Shown here: positions 35,152 through 43,760 of the stretch, in pieces | Position numbering within the stretch: position 1 is the stretch's first letter | Layout of the letters: each line of letters starts with the position of its first letter | The notes under the pieces: generated by a model | Told to the model about the DNA's origin: nothing | Database searches by the model: none | What the model saw: the letters and a program-made list of their open reading frames with translations, nothing else | Position numbers and translations under genes: made by a program | NCBI RefSeq assembly: GCF_030272615.1 | Contig: NW_026729160.1 | Coordinates: 80,001 to 125,000, forward strand | Length of the DNA: 45,000 nucleotides | DNA from: Cryptomeria japonica | Taxonomy: Eukaryota > Streptophyta > Pinopsida > Cupressales > Cupressaceae | Direction of reading: 5' to 3'

Positions 35152-35250
35152 TAGTTGTTCGCATTACACCAACCTCAAAGACCTTGTTTTCGTTTAGAAG
35201 CCGAAAGTTGGGGTCGATGTCCTAATTGCTCCTGCAGGCTACGCATGTAT

Positions 35251-35308
35251 GAGAATCAGACAAATAGCTTATATAGGGGAGGTGTTGGGTTTGATGGGTC
35301 GACTCCCC
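35251..35308 (+). promoter_or_regulatory. Pol I-type promoter 6
   Basis: TATATAGGGG at 35270-35279; GGGGAG (35276-35281) pairs with CTCCCC (35303-35308). The second hairpin is perfect at 35310-35331. It is the last of the 157-bp class, just before the 38/52-bp array. Confidence 0.78.
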
Positions 35309-35410
35309 TGGTTGTGCGCATTGCGCCAACCTCAAAGACCCTGCATTGCGGATGAAGTCGAAAGTCAGAGTTTGGTGTGCTACAAGGTGTGGTCGAAGGT
35401 GCTCACCTAG

Positions 35411-36030
35411 GTGTGCACCTTTGGAGCGCAGGAAAAGTGCCCTCCAAAAGTGCGCACCTTTGGAGTGCACAAAAGTGCCCTCCAAAAGTGCGCACCTTTG
35501 GAGCGCACAAAAGTGCCCTCCAAAAAGTGCCCTCCAAAAGTGCGCACCTTTGGAGCGCACAAAAGTGCCCTCCAAAAGTGCGCACCTTTGGAGTGCAGAA
35601 AAGTGCCCTCCAAAAAGTGCCCTCCAAAAGTGTGCACCTTTGGAGTGCACAAAAGTGCCCTCCAAAAGTGCGCACCTTTGGAGCGCAGAAAAGTGCCCTC
35701 CAAAAAGTGCCCTCCAAAAGTGCGCACCTTTGGAGCGCAGAAAAGTGCCCTCCAAAAAGTGCCCTCCAAAAGTGCGCACCTTTGGAGCGCAGAAAAGTGC
35801 CCTCCAAAAAGTGCCCTCCAAAAGTGCGCACCTTTGGAGCGCAGAAAAGTGCCCTCCAAAAAGTGCCCTCCAAAAGTGCGCACCTTTGGAGCGCACAAAA
35901 GTGCCCTCCAAAAAGTGCCCTCCAAAAGTGCGCACCTTTGGAGCGCACAAAAGTGCCCTCCAAAAGTGCGCACCTTTGGAGCGCACAAAAGTGCCCTCCA
36001 AAAGTGCGCACTTTTGGTGCGCACCAAGGC
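35411..36030. repeat. 38/52-bp tandem array between promoter clusters
   Basis: Tandem repeats of GTGCGCACCTTTGGAGCGCA and then AAAAGTGCCCTCC. GTGCGCACC anchors (one GTGTGCACC) lie at 35450, 35488, 35540, 35578, 35630, 35668, 35720, 35772, 35824, 35876, 35928, 35966 and 36004, giving steps of 38 or 52 bp. The 52-bp form differs by a second AAAAAGTGCCCTCC segment of 14 bp. Each unit contains the inverted arms GTGCGC and GCGCAC. By position it could be an enhancer-like array, as spacer repeats are in other eukaryotes; that is inference. Confidence 0.9.
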
Positions 36031-36106
36031 GCTGGTTCGGTCGTTGCAGGCGAGTTCGGAAGTTGGGGTCGATGTCCTGAGCGGAGGTGCAAACTACACA
36101 GGTGTC

Positions 36107-36163
36107 GGAATCGGACAAATAGCTTATATAGGGGAGGTGTATGCTTCGATGGGTCGACTCCCC
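36107..36163 (+). promoter_or_regulatory. Pol I-type promoter 7
   Basis: TATATAGGGG at 36125-36134 after AATCGGACAAATAGCT. GGGGAG (36131-36136) pairs with CTCCCC (36158-36163). First of the 311-bp class, 855 bp after promoter 6. Confidence 0.78.
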
Positions 36164-36417
36164 AGGTTGAGCGCACCGCGCCAACCTCAAAGACCCTACG
36201 GTATGGATGAAGTCGGAAGTTGGGTCCGATGACCGATTCGATTAGTAGGTATGCTCATGAGGTCGGAATTTGGGTCCGATGACCTGCCATGTGCAGGAAG
36301 GCGAATGTTGGCACTGTGCGTTGCAAGGTGCACACCAAGGTGCTGGTGCGGTCTTTTTAGTCGAGTTCGGAAGTTGGGGTCGATGTCCTGATCGGAGGTG
36401 CAAGCTACACAGGTGTG

Positions 36418-36474
36418 GGAATCGGACAAATAGCTTATATAGGGGAGGTGTATGCTTCGTTGGGTCGACTCCCC
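36418..36474 (+). promoter_or_regulatory. Pol I-type promoter 8
   Basis: TATATAGGGG at 36436-36445; GGGGAG pairs with CTCCCC at 36469-36474. The second hairpin at 36476-36497 has an A bulge where the 157-bp class has T. Confidence 0.78.
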
Positions 36475-36728
36475 GGGTTGAGCGCACCGCGCCAACCTCA
36501 AAGACCCTACGGTATGGATGAAGTCGGAAGTTGGGTCCGATGACCGATTCGATATGTAGGCATACTCGCGAGGTCGGAATTTGGGTCCGATGACCTGCCA
36601 TGTGCAGGAAGGCGAATGTTGGCACTGTGCGTTGCAAGGTGCGCACCAAGGCGCTGGTTCGGTCGTTGCAGGCGAGTTCGGAAGTTGGGGTCGATGTCCT
36701 GATCGGAGGTGCAAACTACACAGGTGTG

Positions 36729-36785
36729 GGAATCGGACAAATAGCTTATATAGGGGAGGTGTATGCTTCGTTGGGTCGACTCCCC
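36729..36785 (+). promoter_or_regulatory. Pol I-type promoter 9
   Basis: TATATAGGGG at 36747-36756; GGGGAG pairs with CTCCCC at 36780-36785. Confidence 0.78.
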
Positions 36786-37039
36786 GGGTTGAGCGCACCG
36801 CGCCAACCTCAAAGACCCTACGGTATGGATGAAGTCGGAAGTTGTGTCCGATGACCGATTCGATATGTAGGCATACTCGCGAGGTCGGAATTTGGGTCCG
36901 ATGACCTGCCATGTGCAGGAAGGCGAATGTTGGGACTGTGCGTCGCAAGGTGCGCACCAAGGCGCTGGTGCCGTCGTTGCAGTCGAGTTCGGAAGTTGGG
37001 GTCGATGTCCTGGTCAGAGGTGCAAACTACACAGGTGTG

Positions 37040-37096
37040 GGAATCGGACAAATAGCTTATATAGGGGAGGTGTATGCTTCGATGGGTCGACTCCCC
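37040..37096 (+). promoter_or_regulatory. Pol I-type promoter 10
   Basis: TATATAGGGG at 37058-37067; GGGGAG pairs with CTCCCC at 37091-37096. Last of the 311-bp class. Confidence 0.78.
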
Positions 37097-37150
37097 GGGT
37101 TGAGCGCACCGCGCCAACCTCAAAGACCCTACAGTATGGATGAAGTCGGA

Positions 37151-37500
37151 AGTTGGGTCCGATGACCGATTCGATACGTAGGCATATTGGCGAGGTCTGA
37201 ATTTGTGTCCGATGACCTGCCATGCGCAGGAAGGCGGAATTTGGGTCCGATGACCGAGTTGATGGCGTGCCATGCGCAGAAAGGCGGAATTTGGGTCCGA
37301 TGACCGAGTTGATGTTGATGGCCCGCCATGCACAGGAAGGCGGAATTTGGGTCCGATGACCGATTTGAAGGCGTGCCATGCGCAGAAAGGCGGAGTTTGG
37401 GTCCGATGACCGAGTTGATATTGATGGCCCGCCATGCGCAGGAAGGCGGAATTTGGGTCCGATGACCTGACATACGCATGGAGTCCGACTCGGGGGCCGA
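37151..37500. repeat. 50/56-bp tandem repeats
   Basis: Repeats of CATGCGCAGGAAGGCGG and TTTGGGTCCGATGACCGA. The CATGCGCAG anchor lies at 37221, 37271, 37327, 37378 and 37433, so steps alternate near 50 and 56 bp, suggesting a 106-bp higher-order unit. They derive from a segment of the 311-bp promoter repeat. Confidence 0.8.
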
Positions 37501-37583
37501 TGTTCGATTCGATGACTTGCATTGTGGGTAAAGTCGGAAGTTGTGGTCTTTGACCCGATTCGATGACCAGACTTCGGCTGCTT

Positions 37584-37638
37584 GAGAATCGGACAAATAA
37601 CTTATATAGGGGAGGTAGTGTTCTCGAGCATCCTCCCC
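37584..37638 (+). promoter_or_regulatory. Pol I-type promoter 11
   Basis: TATATAGGGG at 37603-37612 after AATCGGACAAATAACT. GGGGAGG (37609-37615) pairs with CCTCCCC (37632-37638), a 7-bp stem with a shorter 16-nt loop. The downstream sequence differs from promoters 1-10. Confidence 0.78.
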
Positions 37639-38024
37639 CCGTGCCCGTTTATGTCGATTGATGCTGGTGCTCGACTGGTTGGAGCGCTCGGATGCAAAAA
37701 TCTTGCACCAGGATTTATCGATTGTGATGGACACGGCAAGTCTCCTGATTGCTATGCAGGAGCTCATCGTGAATCTCTATGCGGCCTTGGTATGGACTCG
37801 ACCTGCGGAATGGTTCGGCAATGGTAGTCGCTCCAACACGTCCTTGCAATGGCCACAGAGGTGATTCGACTAGAGCTCCAGTCTAGCTTTTGGGTTGCTT
37901 GGCGGACTGGTATAGCCGCGATCGAGTTCCGGCCATGAACGTTTTAGATAGCTCTTGGGCTTTCTGGGACGGAAGTCGGAAGTTTGGGCTGTTGTCCGAT
38001 TTGATGACCATTCTTCGGATGTGT

Positions 38025-38076
38025 GAGAATCGGACAAATAACTTATATAGGGGACTGTGTTGTCTCACGCAGCCCC
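38025..38076 (+). promoter_or_regulatory. Pol I-type promoter 12
   Basis: TATATAGGGG at 38044-38053, followed by ACTGTG instead of AGGTG. The pairing partner changes with it: GGGG plus CTGTG (38050-38059, one A bulged) pairs with CGCAGCCCC (38068-38076). Confidence 0.72.
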
Positions 38077-38514
38077 CTCCGTGCCCCTCTATCTCGACCG
38101 ATGTTGGTGCTTGAAAGGGTTGGGATCGCTCGGATTTATAAACGTGCACCACCATTTGTCGAGTGTGAGGGACGCGGCAGGTCTCCTAAATGCTATACGG
38201 GCGCTCTCTGAGAATCTCTATCCGGCCTCGACACAGACTAGTCTTGCTGAATGGTTTGGCACTGGTAGTCGATCCAACACGTCGTTGTTGTGGCCGCCTA
38301 GGCGATTCGATTCGAGCCCCCGTCTAGCTTTTGGGTTGCTTGGCGGATTTTGCCCTATCCGCAAGTGAGCTCGGTCCCTAAACGTTCGAGAAACCCGATT
38401 GCTATGCGCCGACTCTCTTTCTTGCGAGCCTCCATCTAGCTTTTGGGTCTCTACGGAACGGAAGTCGGAATCTGGGACCGTTGTTTGATTCGACGAGGCA
38501 GACTACGGTTGTGC

Positions 38515-38568
38515 GAGAATCGGACAAATAACTTATATAGGGGAGGTGTTGACTGGAGCATTCTCCCC
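38515..38568 (+). promoter_or_regulatory. Pol I-type promoter 13, candidate 35S gene promoter
   Basis: TATATAGGGG at 38534-38543 after AATCGGACAAATAACT. GGGGAG (38540-38545) pairs with CTCCCC (38563-38568), 17-nt loop. It is the last start motif before the right edge, so it is the best candidate for the promoter of the 35S rRNA gene expected downstream; promoters 1-12 would then be spacer promoters. No second motif of this kind was found to the right. Confidence 0.7.
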
Positions 38569-38924
38569 CGTGCCCCTCTAACTCGACCAATGCTGGCGCT
38601 CGAACGGTGGTAGCGCTCGGATTTTCGTTGAGCGCCAGCATTGGTCGATTTAGAGGGGCATGCGAGATTCCCGAATGCTATGCGAGGGCTCTAACGGAAA
38701 TGTCTATTGGTTTCGGTATGGATGCAATTGCGAGTGGTTCGGCAAAGGTAGTCGTTCCGATGCGTCCATGTCGTGGCCAAATCGATAATTCGATTTGAGC
38801 CCTCGTATAGCATTTGGGTCTCTCGATGTGATTCCGCATTCCAGTCCCTTTGGGCACTGCTTGAGCCGCATCCCAGGGGGTTCCCTTCCCAATAATCTGC
38901 CTCGCAACCCGATTGCTATGCGGT

Positions 38925-41900
38925 GAGGCTCCTCGGCCGCCTCGGAACTATCTGTGTATCAGACGCATCGCGGGATAAGGGGTTGGCAACGGTAGTCGCC
39001 CCAAGCGCGTCCGATGCTTGGACCATTCCGAGGCGGCCCTGAAGCCTCTTCCGTCTAGCCGTTGGGTCCTTCTCGCCGCATCCCTTGCCTCGCACCCCGA
39101 TTGCTATGCGGTGAGGCTCCTCGGCCGCCTTGGAACTATCTGTGTATCAGACGCATCGCGGGATAAGGGGTTGTCACTGGTAGTCGCCCCAAGCGCGTCC
39201 GATGCTTGGACCATTCCGAGGCGGCCCTGAAGCCTCTTCCGTCTAGCCGTTGGGTCCTTCTCGCCGCATCCCTCGACTCGCACCCCGATTGCTATGCGGT
39301 GAGGCTCCTCGGCCGCCTTGGAACTATCTGTGTATCGGACGCGTCGCGGGATAAGGGGTTGTCACTGGTAGTCGCCCCAAGCGCGTCCGATGCTTGGACC
39401 ATTCCGAGGCGGCCCTGAAGCCTCTTCCGTCTAGCCGTTGGGTCCTTCTCGCCGCATCCCTCGCCTCGCACCCCGATTGCTATGCGGTGAGGCTCCTCGG
39501 CCGCCTTGGAACTATCTGTGTATCGGACGCGTCGCGGGATAAGGGGTTGTCACTGGTAGTCGCCCCAAGCGCGTGCGATGCATGGACCATTCCCAGGCGG
39601 CCCTGAAGCCTCTTCCGTCTAGCCGTTGGGTCCTTCTCGCCGCATCCCTCGCCTCGCACCCCGATTGCTATGCGGTGAGGCTCCTCGGCCGCCTTGGAAC
39701 TATCTGTGTATCGGACGCGTCGCGGGATAAGGGGTTGTCACTGGTAGTCGCCCCAAGCGCGTCCGATGCTTGGACCATTCCGAGGCGGCCCTGAAGCCTC
39801 TTCCGTCTAGCCGTTGGGTCCTTCTCGCCGCATCCCTCGCCTCGCACCCCGATTGCTATGCGGTGAGGCTCCTCGGCCGCCTTGGAACTATCTGTGTATC
39901 GGACGCGTCGCGGGATAAGGGGTTGTCACTGGTAGTCGCCCCAAGCGCGTCCGATGCTTGGACCATTCCGAGGCGGCCCTGAAGCCTCTTCCGTCTAGCC
40001 GTTGGGTCCTTCTCGCCGCATCCCTCGCCTCGCACCCCGATTGCTATGCGGTGAGGCTCCTCGGCCGCCTTGGAACTATCTGTGTATCGGACGCGTCGCG
40101 GGATAAGGGGTTGTCACTGGTAGTCGCCCCAAGCGCGTCCGATGCTTGGACCATTCCGAGGCGGCCCTGAAGCCTCTTCCGTCTAGCCGTTGGGTCCTTC
40201 TCGCCGCATCCCTCGCCTCGCACCCCGATTGCTATGCGGTGAGGCTCCTCGGCCGCCTTGGAACTATCTGTGTATCGGACGCATCGCGGGATAAGGGGTT
40301 GTCACTGGTAGTCGCCCCAAGCGCGTCCGATGCTTGGACCATTCCGAGGCGGCCCTGAAGCCTCTTCCGTCTAGCCGTTGGGTCCTTCTCGCCGCATCCC
40401 TCGCCTCGCACCCCGATTGCTATGCGGTGAGGCTCCTCGGCCGCCTTGGAACTATCTGTGTATCGGACGCGTCGCGGGATAAGGGGTTGTCACTGGTAGT
40501 CGCCCCAAGCGCGTCCGATGCTTGGACCATTCCGAGGCGGCCCTGAAGCCTCTTCCGTCTAGCCGTTGGGTCCTTCTCGCCGCATCCCTCGCCTCGCACC
40601 CCGATTGCTATGCGGTGAGGCTCCTCGGCCGCCTTGGAACTATCTGTGTATCGGACGCGTCGCGGGATAAGGGGTTGTCACTGGTAGTCGCCCCAAGCGC
40701 GTCCGATGCTTGGACCATTCCGAGGCGGACCTGAAGCCTCTTCCGTCTAGCCGTTGGGTCCTTCTCGCCGCATCCCTCGCCTCGCACCCCGATTGCTATG
40801 CGGTGAGGCTCCTCGGCCGCCTTGGAACTATCTGTGTATCGGACGCGTCGCGGGATAAGGGGTTGTCACTGGTAGTCGCCCCAAGCGCGTCCGATGCTTG
40901 GACCATTCCGAGGCGGCCCTGAAGCCTCTTCCGTCTAGCCGTTGGGTCCTTCTTGCCGCATCCCTCGCCTCGCACCCCGATTGCTATGCGGTGAGGCTCC
41001 TCGGCCGCCTTGGAACTATCTGTGTATCGGACGCGTCGCGGGATAAGGGGTTGTCACTGGTAGTCGCCCCAAGCGCGTCCGATGCTTGGACCATTCCGAG
41101 GCGGCCCTGAAGCCTCTTCCGTCTAGCCGTTGGGTCCTTCTCGCCGCATCCCTCGCCTCGCACCCCGATTGCTATGCGGTGAGGCTCCTCGGCCGCCTTG
41201 GAACTATCTGTGTATCGGACGCATCGCGGGATAAGGGGTTGTCACTGGTAGTCGCCCCAAGCGCGTCCGATGCTTGGACCATTCCGAGGCGGCCCTGAAG
41301 CCTCTTCCGTCTAGCCGTTGGGTCCTTCTCGCCGCATCCCTCGCCTCGCACCCCGATTGCTATGCGGTGAGGCTCCTCGGCCGCCTTGGAACTATCTGTG
41401 TATCGGACGCGTCGCGGGATAAGGGGTTGTCACTGGTAGTCGCCCCAAGCGCGTCCGATGCTTGGACCATTCCGAGGCGGACCTGAAGCCTCTTCCGTCT
41501 AGCCGTTGGGTCCTTCTCGCCGCATCCCTCGCCTCGCACCCCGATTGCTATGCGGTGAGGCTCCTCGGCCGCCTTGGAACTATCTGTGTATCGGACGCGT
41601 CGCGGGATAAGGGGTTGTCACTGGTAGTCGCCCCAAGCGCGTCCGATGCTTGGACCATTCCGAGGCGGCCCTGAAGCCTCTTCCGTCTAGCCGTTGGGTC
41701 CTTCTCGCCGCATCCCTCGCCTCGCACCCCGATTGCTATGCGGTGAGGCTCCTCGGCCGCCTTGGAACTATCTGTGTATCGGACGCGTCGCGGGATAAGG
41801 GGTTGTCACTGGTAGTCGCCCCAAGCGCGTCCGATGCTTGGACCATTCCGAGGCGGACCTGAAGCCTCTTCCCTCTAGCCGTTGGGGCTTTCTCGCCGCA

Positions 41901-43597
41901 TCCCTCGCCTCGCACCCCGATTGCTATTCGGTGAGGCTCCTCGGCCGCCTTGGAACTATCTGTGTATCGGACGCATCGCGGGATAAGGGGTTGGCAGTGG
42001 TAGTCGCCCCAAGCGCGTCCGATGCTTGGACCATTCCGAGGCGGCCCTGCAGCCTCTTCCGTCTAGCCGTTGGGGCCATCTCGCTGCATCCCCCACCTCG
42101 CACCACGATTGCTATGCGGTGAGGCTCCTTGGCCGCCTCGGAACTATCTGTGTATCGGACGCATCGCGGGATAAGGGGTTGTCACTGGTAGTCGCCCCAA
42201 GCGCGTCCGATGCTTGGACTATTCCGAGGCGGCCCTGCAGCCTCTTCCGTCTAGCCGTTGGGGCCATCTCGCCGCATCCCCCAGCTCCTCGGCCGCCTCG
42301 GAACTATCTGTGTATCGGACGCATCGCGGGATAAGGGGTTGGCAGTGGTAGTCGCCCCAAGCGCGTTCGATGCTTGGACTATTCCGAGGCGGCCCCGCAG
42401 CCTCTTCCGTCTACCCTTTGGGGCCATCTCGCCGCATCCCTCGCCTCGCACCCTGATTGCTATGCGGTGAGGCTCCTCGGCCGCCTGGGAACTATCTTCG
42501 TATCGGATGCATCGCGGGATAAGGGGTTGTCACTGGTAGTCGCCCCAAGCGCGTCCGATGCTTGGACTATTCCGAGGCGGCCCTGTGGCCTCTTCCGTCT
42601 AGCCGTTGGGGCCATCTCGCCGCATCCCTCACCTCGCACCCCCATTGCTATGCGGTGAGGCTCCTCGGCCGCCTTGGAACTGTCTTCGTATCGGAAGCAT
42701 CGCGGGATAAGGGGTTGTCACTGGTAGTCGCCCCAAGCGCGTCCGATGCTTGGACTATTCCGAGGCGGCCCTGCAGCCTCTTCCGTCTAGCCGTTGGGGC
42801 CATCTCGCCGCATCCCCCACCTCGCACCCGGATTGCTATGCGGTGAGGCTCCTCGGCCGCCTTGGAACTATCTTCGTATCGGACGCATCGCGGGATAAGG
42901 GGTTGTCACTGGTAGTCGCCCCAAGCGCGTCCGATGCTTGGACTATTCCGACGCGGCCCTGTGGCCTCTTCCGTCTAGCCGTTGGGGCCATCTCGCCGCA
43001 TCCCCCACCTCGCACCCCGATTGCTATGCGGTGAGGCTCCTCGGCCGCCTTGGAACCATCTTCGTATCGGACGCATCGCGGGATGAGGGGTTGTCACTGG
43101 TAGTCGCCCCAAGCGCGTCCGATGCTTGGACCATTCCGAGGCGGCCCTGAAGCCTCTTCCGTCTAGCCGTTGGGGCCTTCCCGCCCCATCCCTCGCCTCG
43201 CACCCCCGATTGCTATGCGGTGAGGCTCCTCGGCCGCCTTGGAACCATCTGTGTATCGGACGCATCGCGGGATAAGGGGTTGGCACTGGTAGTCGCCCCA
43301 AGCGCGTCCGATGCTTGGAGCATTCCGAGGTGGCCCTGAAGCCTCTTCCGTCTAGCCGTTGGGGCCTTCCCGCCCCATCCCTCGCCTCGCACCCCGATTG
43401 ATATGCGGTGAGGCTCCTCGGCCGCCTTGGAACTATCTGTGTATCGGACGCATTGCGGGATAAGGGGTTGGCACTGGTAGTCGTCCCAATCGCGTCCGAT
43501 GCTTGGACCATTCCGAGGCGGCCCTGCAGCCTCTTCCGTTTAGCCGTCGGGGCCTTCCCGCCGCATCCCTCGCCTCGCATCCCGATTCCTATGCGGT
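38925..43597. repeat. 188-bp tandem repeat array (25 copies)
   Basis: Counted from GAGGCTCCTCGG at 38925, the array holds 25 units; 23 are 188 bp. One, crossing about 42284, is 160 bp because 28 bp are deleted between CATCCCCCA and GCTCCTCGG, and one has an extra C near 43205. Units from 39113 to about 41840 are nearly identical; those to the right carry more changes (for example GGGGCCATC for GGGTCCTTC, ATCTTCG for ATCTGTG). Each unit contains nested inverted repeats. It lies downstream of the last Pol I promoter, so it is probably transcribed as 5' ETS. The open frames of about 70 codons are by-products of the repeat. Confidence 0.93.
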
Positions 43598-43760
43598 GAG
43601 TCTTCTCGGCCGCCGCGGAACTATACCTGTTATTGCTACTGCATCCTTCGGCTGGTAACCTCCTCTGCCGCCTTGGAACGTTCTCTTTGTCGGACGCGTC
43701 GCGGGATAAGGGGTTGGCACTGGTAGTCGCCCCAAGCGCGCCCGATGCATAGACCGCTCC
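43598..43760. repeat. Decayed 188-bp copy at the array edge
   Basis: Starts like a normal unit (GAGTCTTCTCGGCCGCC), is then interrupted by unrelated sequence and a second CTCTGCCGCCTTGGAAC start, and resumes with GCGGGATAAGGGGTTGGCA to the GACCGCTCCGAG stretch. Typical of a tandem array margin. Confidence 0.75.

Larger units (their letters stand above)
34346..35400. repeat. 157-bp promoter repeat array
   Basis: Six tandem promoter-bearing repeats; TATATAGGGG spacing is 157, 220, 157, 157 and 157 bp. Each repeat carries AAGTTGGGGT, GATGTCCTAAT, ATGAGAATCRGACAAATAGC, the start motif, two inverted repeats and CAACCTCAAAGACC. Confidence 0.88.
36031..37150. repeat. 311-bp promoter repeat array
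   Basis: Four promoter-bearing repeats at exact 311-bp steps (36125, 36436, 36747, 37058). Relative to the 157-bp class each carries extra sequence with GAAGTCGGAAGTTGGG, TCCGATGACC, TGCCATGTGCAGGAAGGCG and CAAGGTGCGCACCAAGGCG. Copies differ by isolated substitutions. Confidence 0.9.
37540..38850. repeat. Three long promoter repeats (441 and 490 bp steps)
   Basis: Promoters 11-13 sit in diverged longer repeats. Downstream of each is a conserved series: a C-rich tract, ATTGCTATG-like or AATGCTATG-like sequence, then GGTTCGGCAATGGTAGTCG-like sequence (37812-37843, 38253-38284, 38736-38767). After the first two comes TCTAGCTTTTGGGTTGCTTGG. This segment resembles the 188-bp repeat further right and looks like its ancestor. 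Confidence 0.8.

Noticed and set aside
35411-36030. CRISPR-like regular repeats
   Set aside because: The repeats are contiguous with no unique spacers, and the context is plant rDNA.
35222-36190. 322-codon minus-strand frame across the 38/52-bp array and promoters
   Set aside because: It is a translation of the tandem array plus antisense promoter repeats; the protein is simple-sequence and other frames are equally open.
39018-43150. A ladder of about 70-codon open frames starting with the same MDHSEA-like sequence
   Set aside because: One frame per 188-bp repeat. Since 188 is not a multiple of three, each ends after running into the next repeat in a new frame. They follow from the repeat and are not genes.
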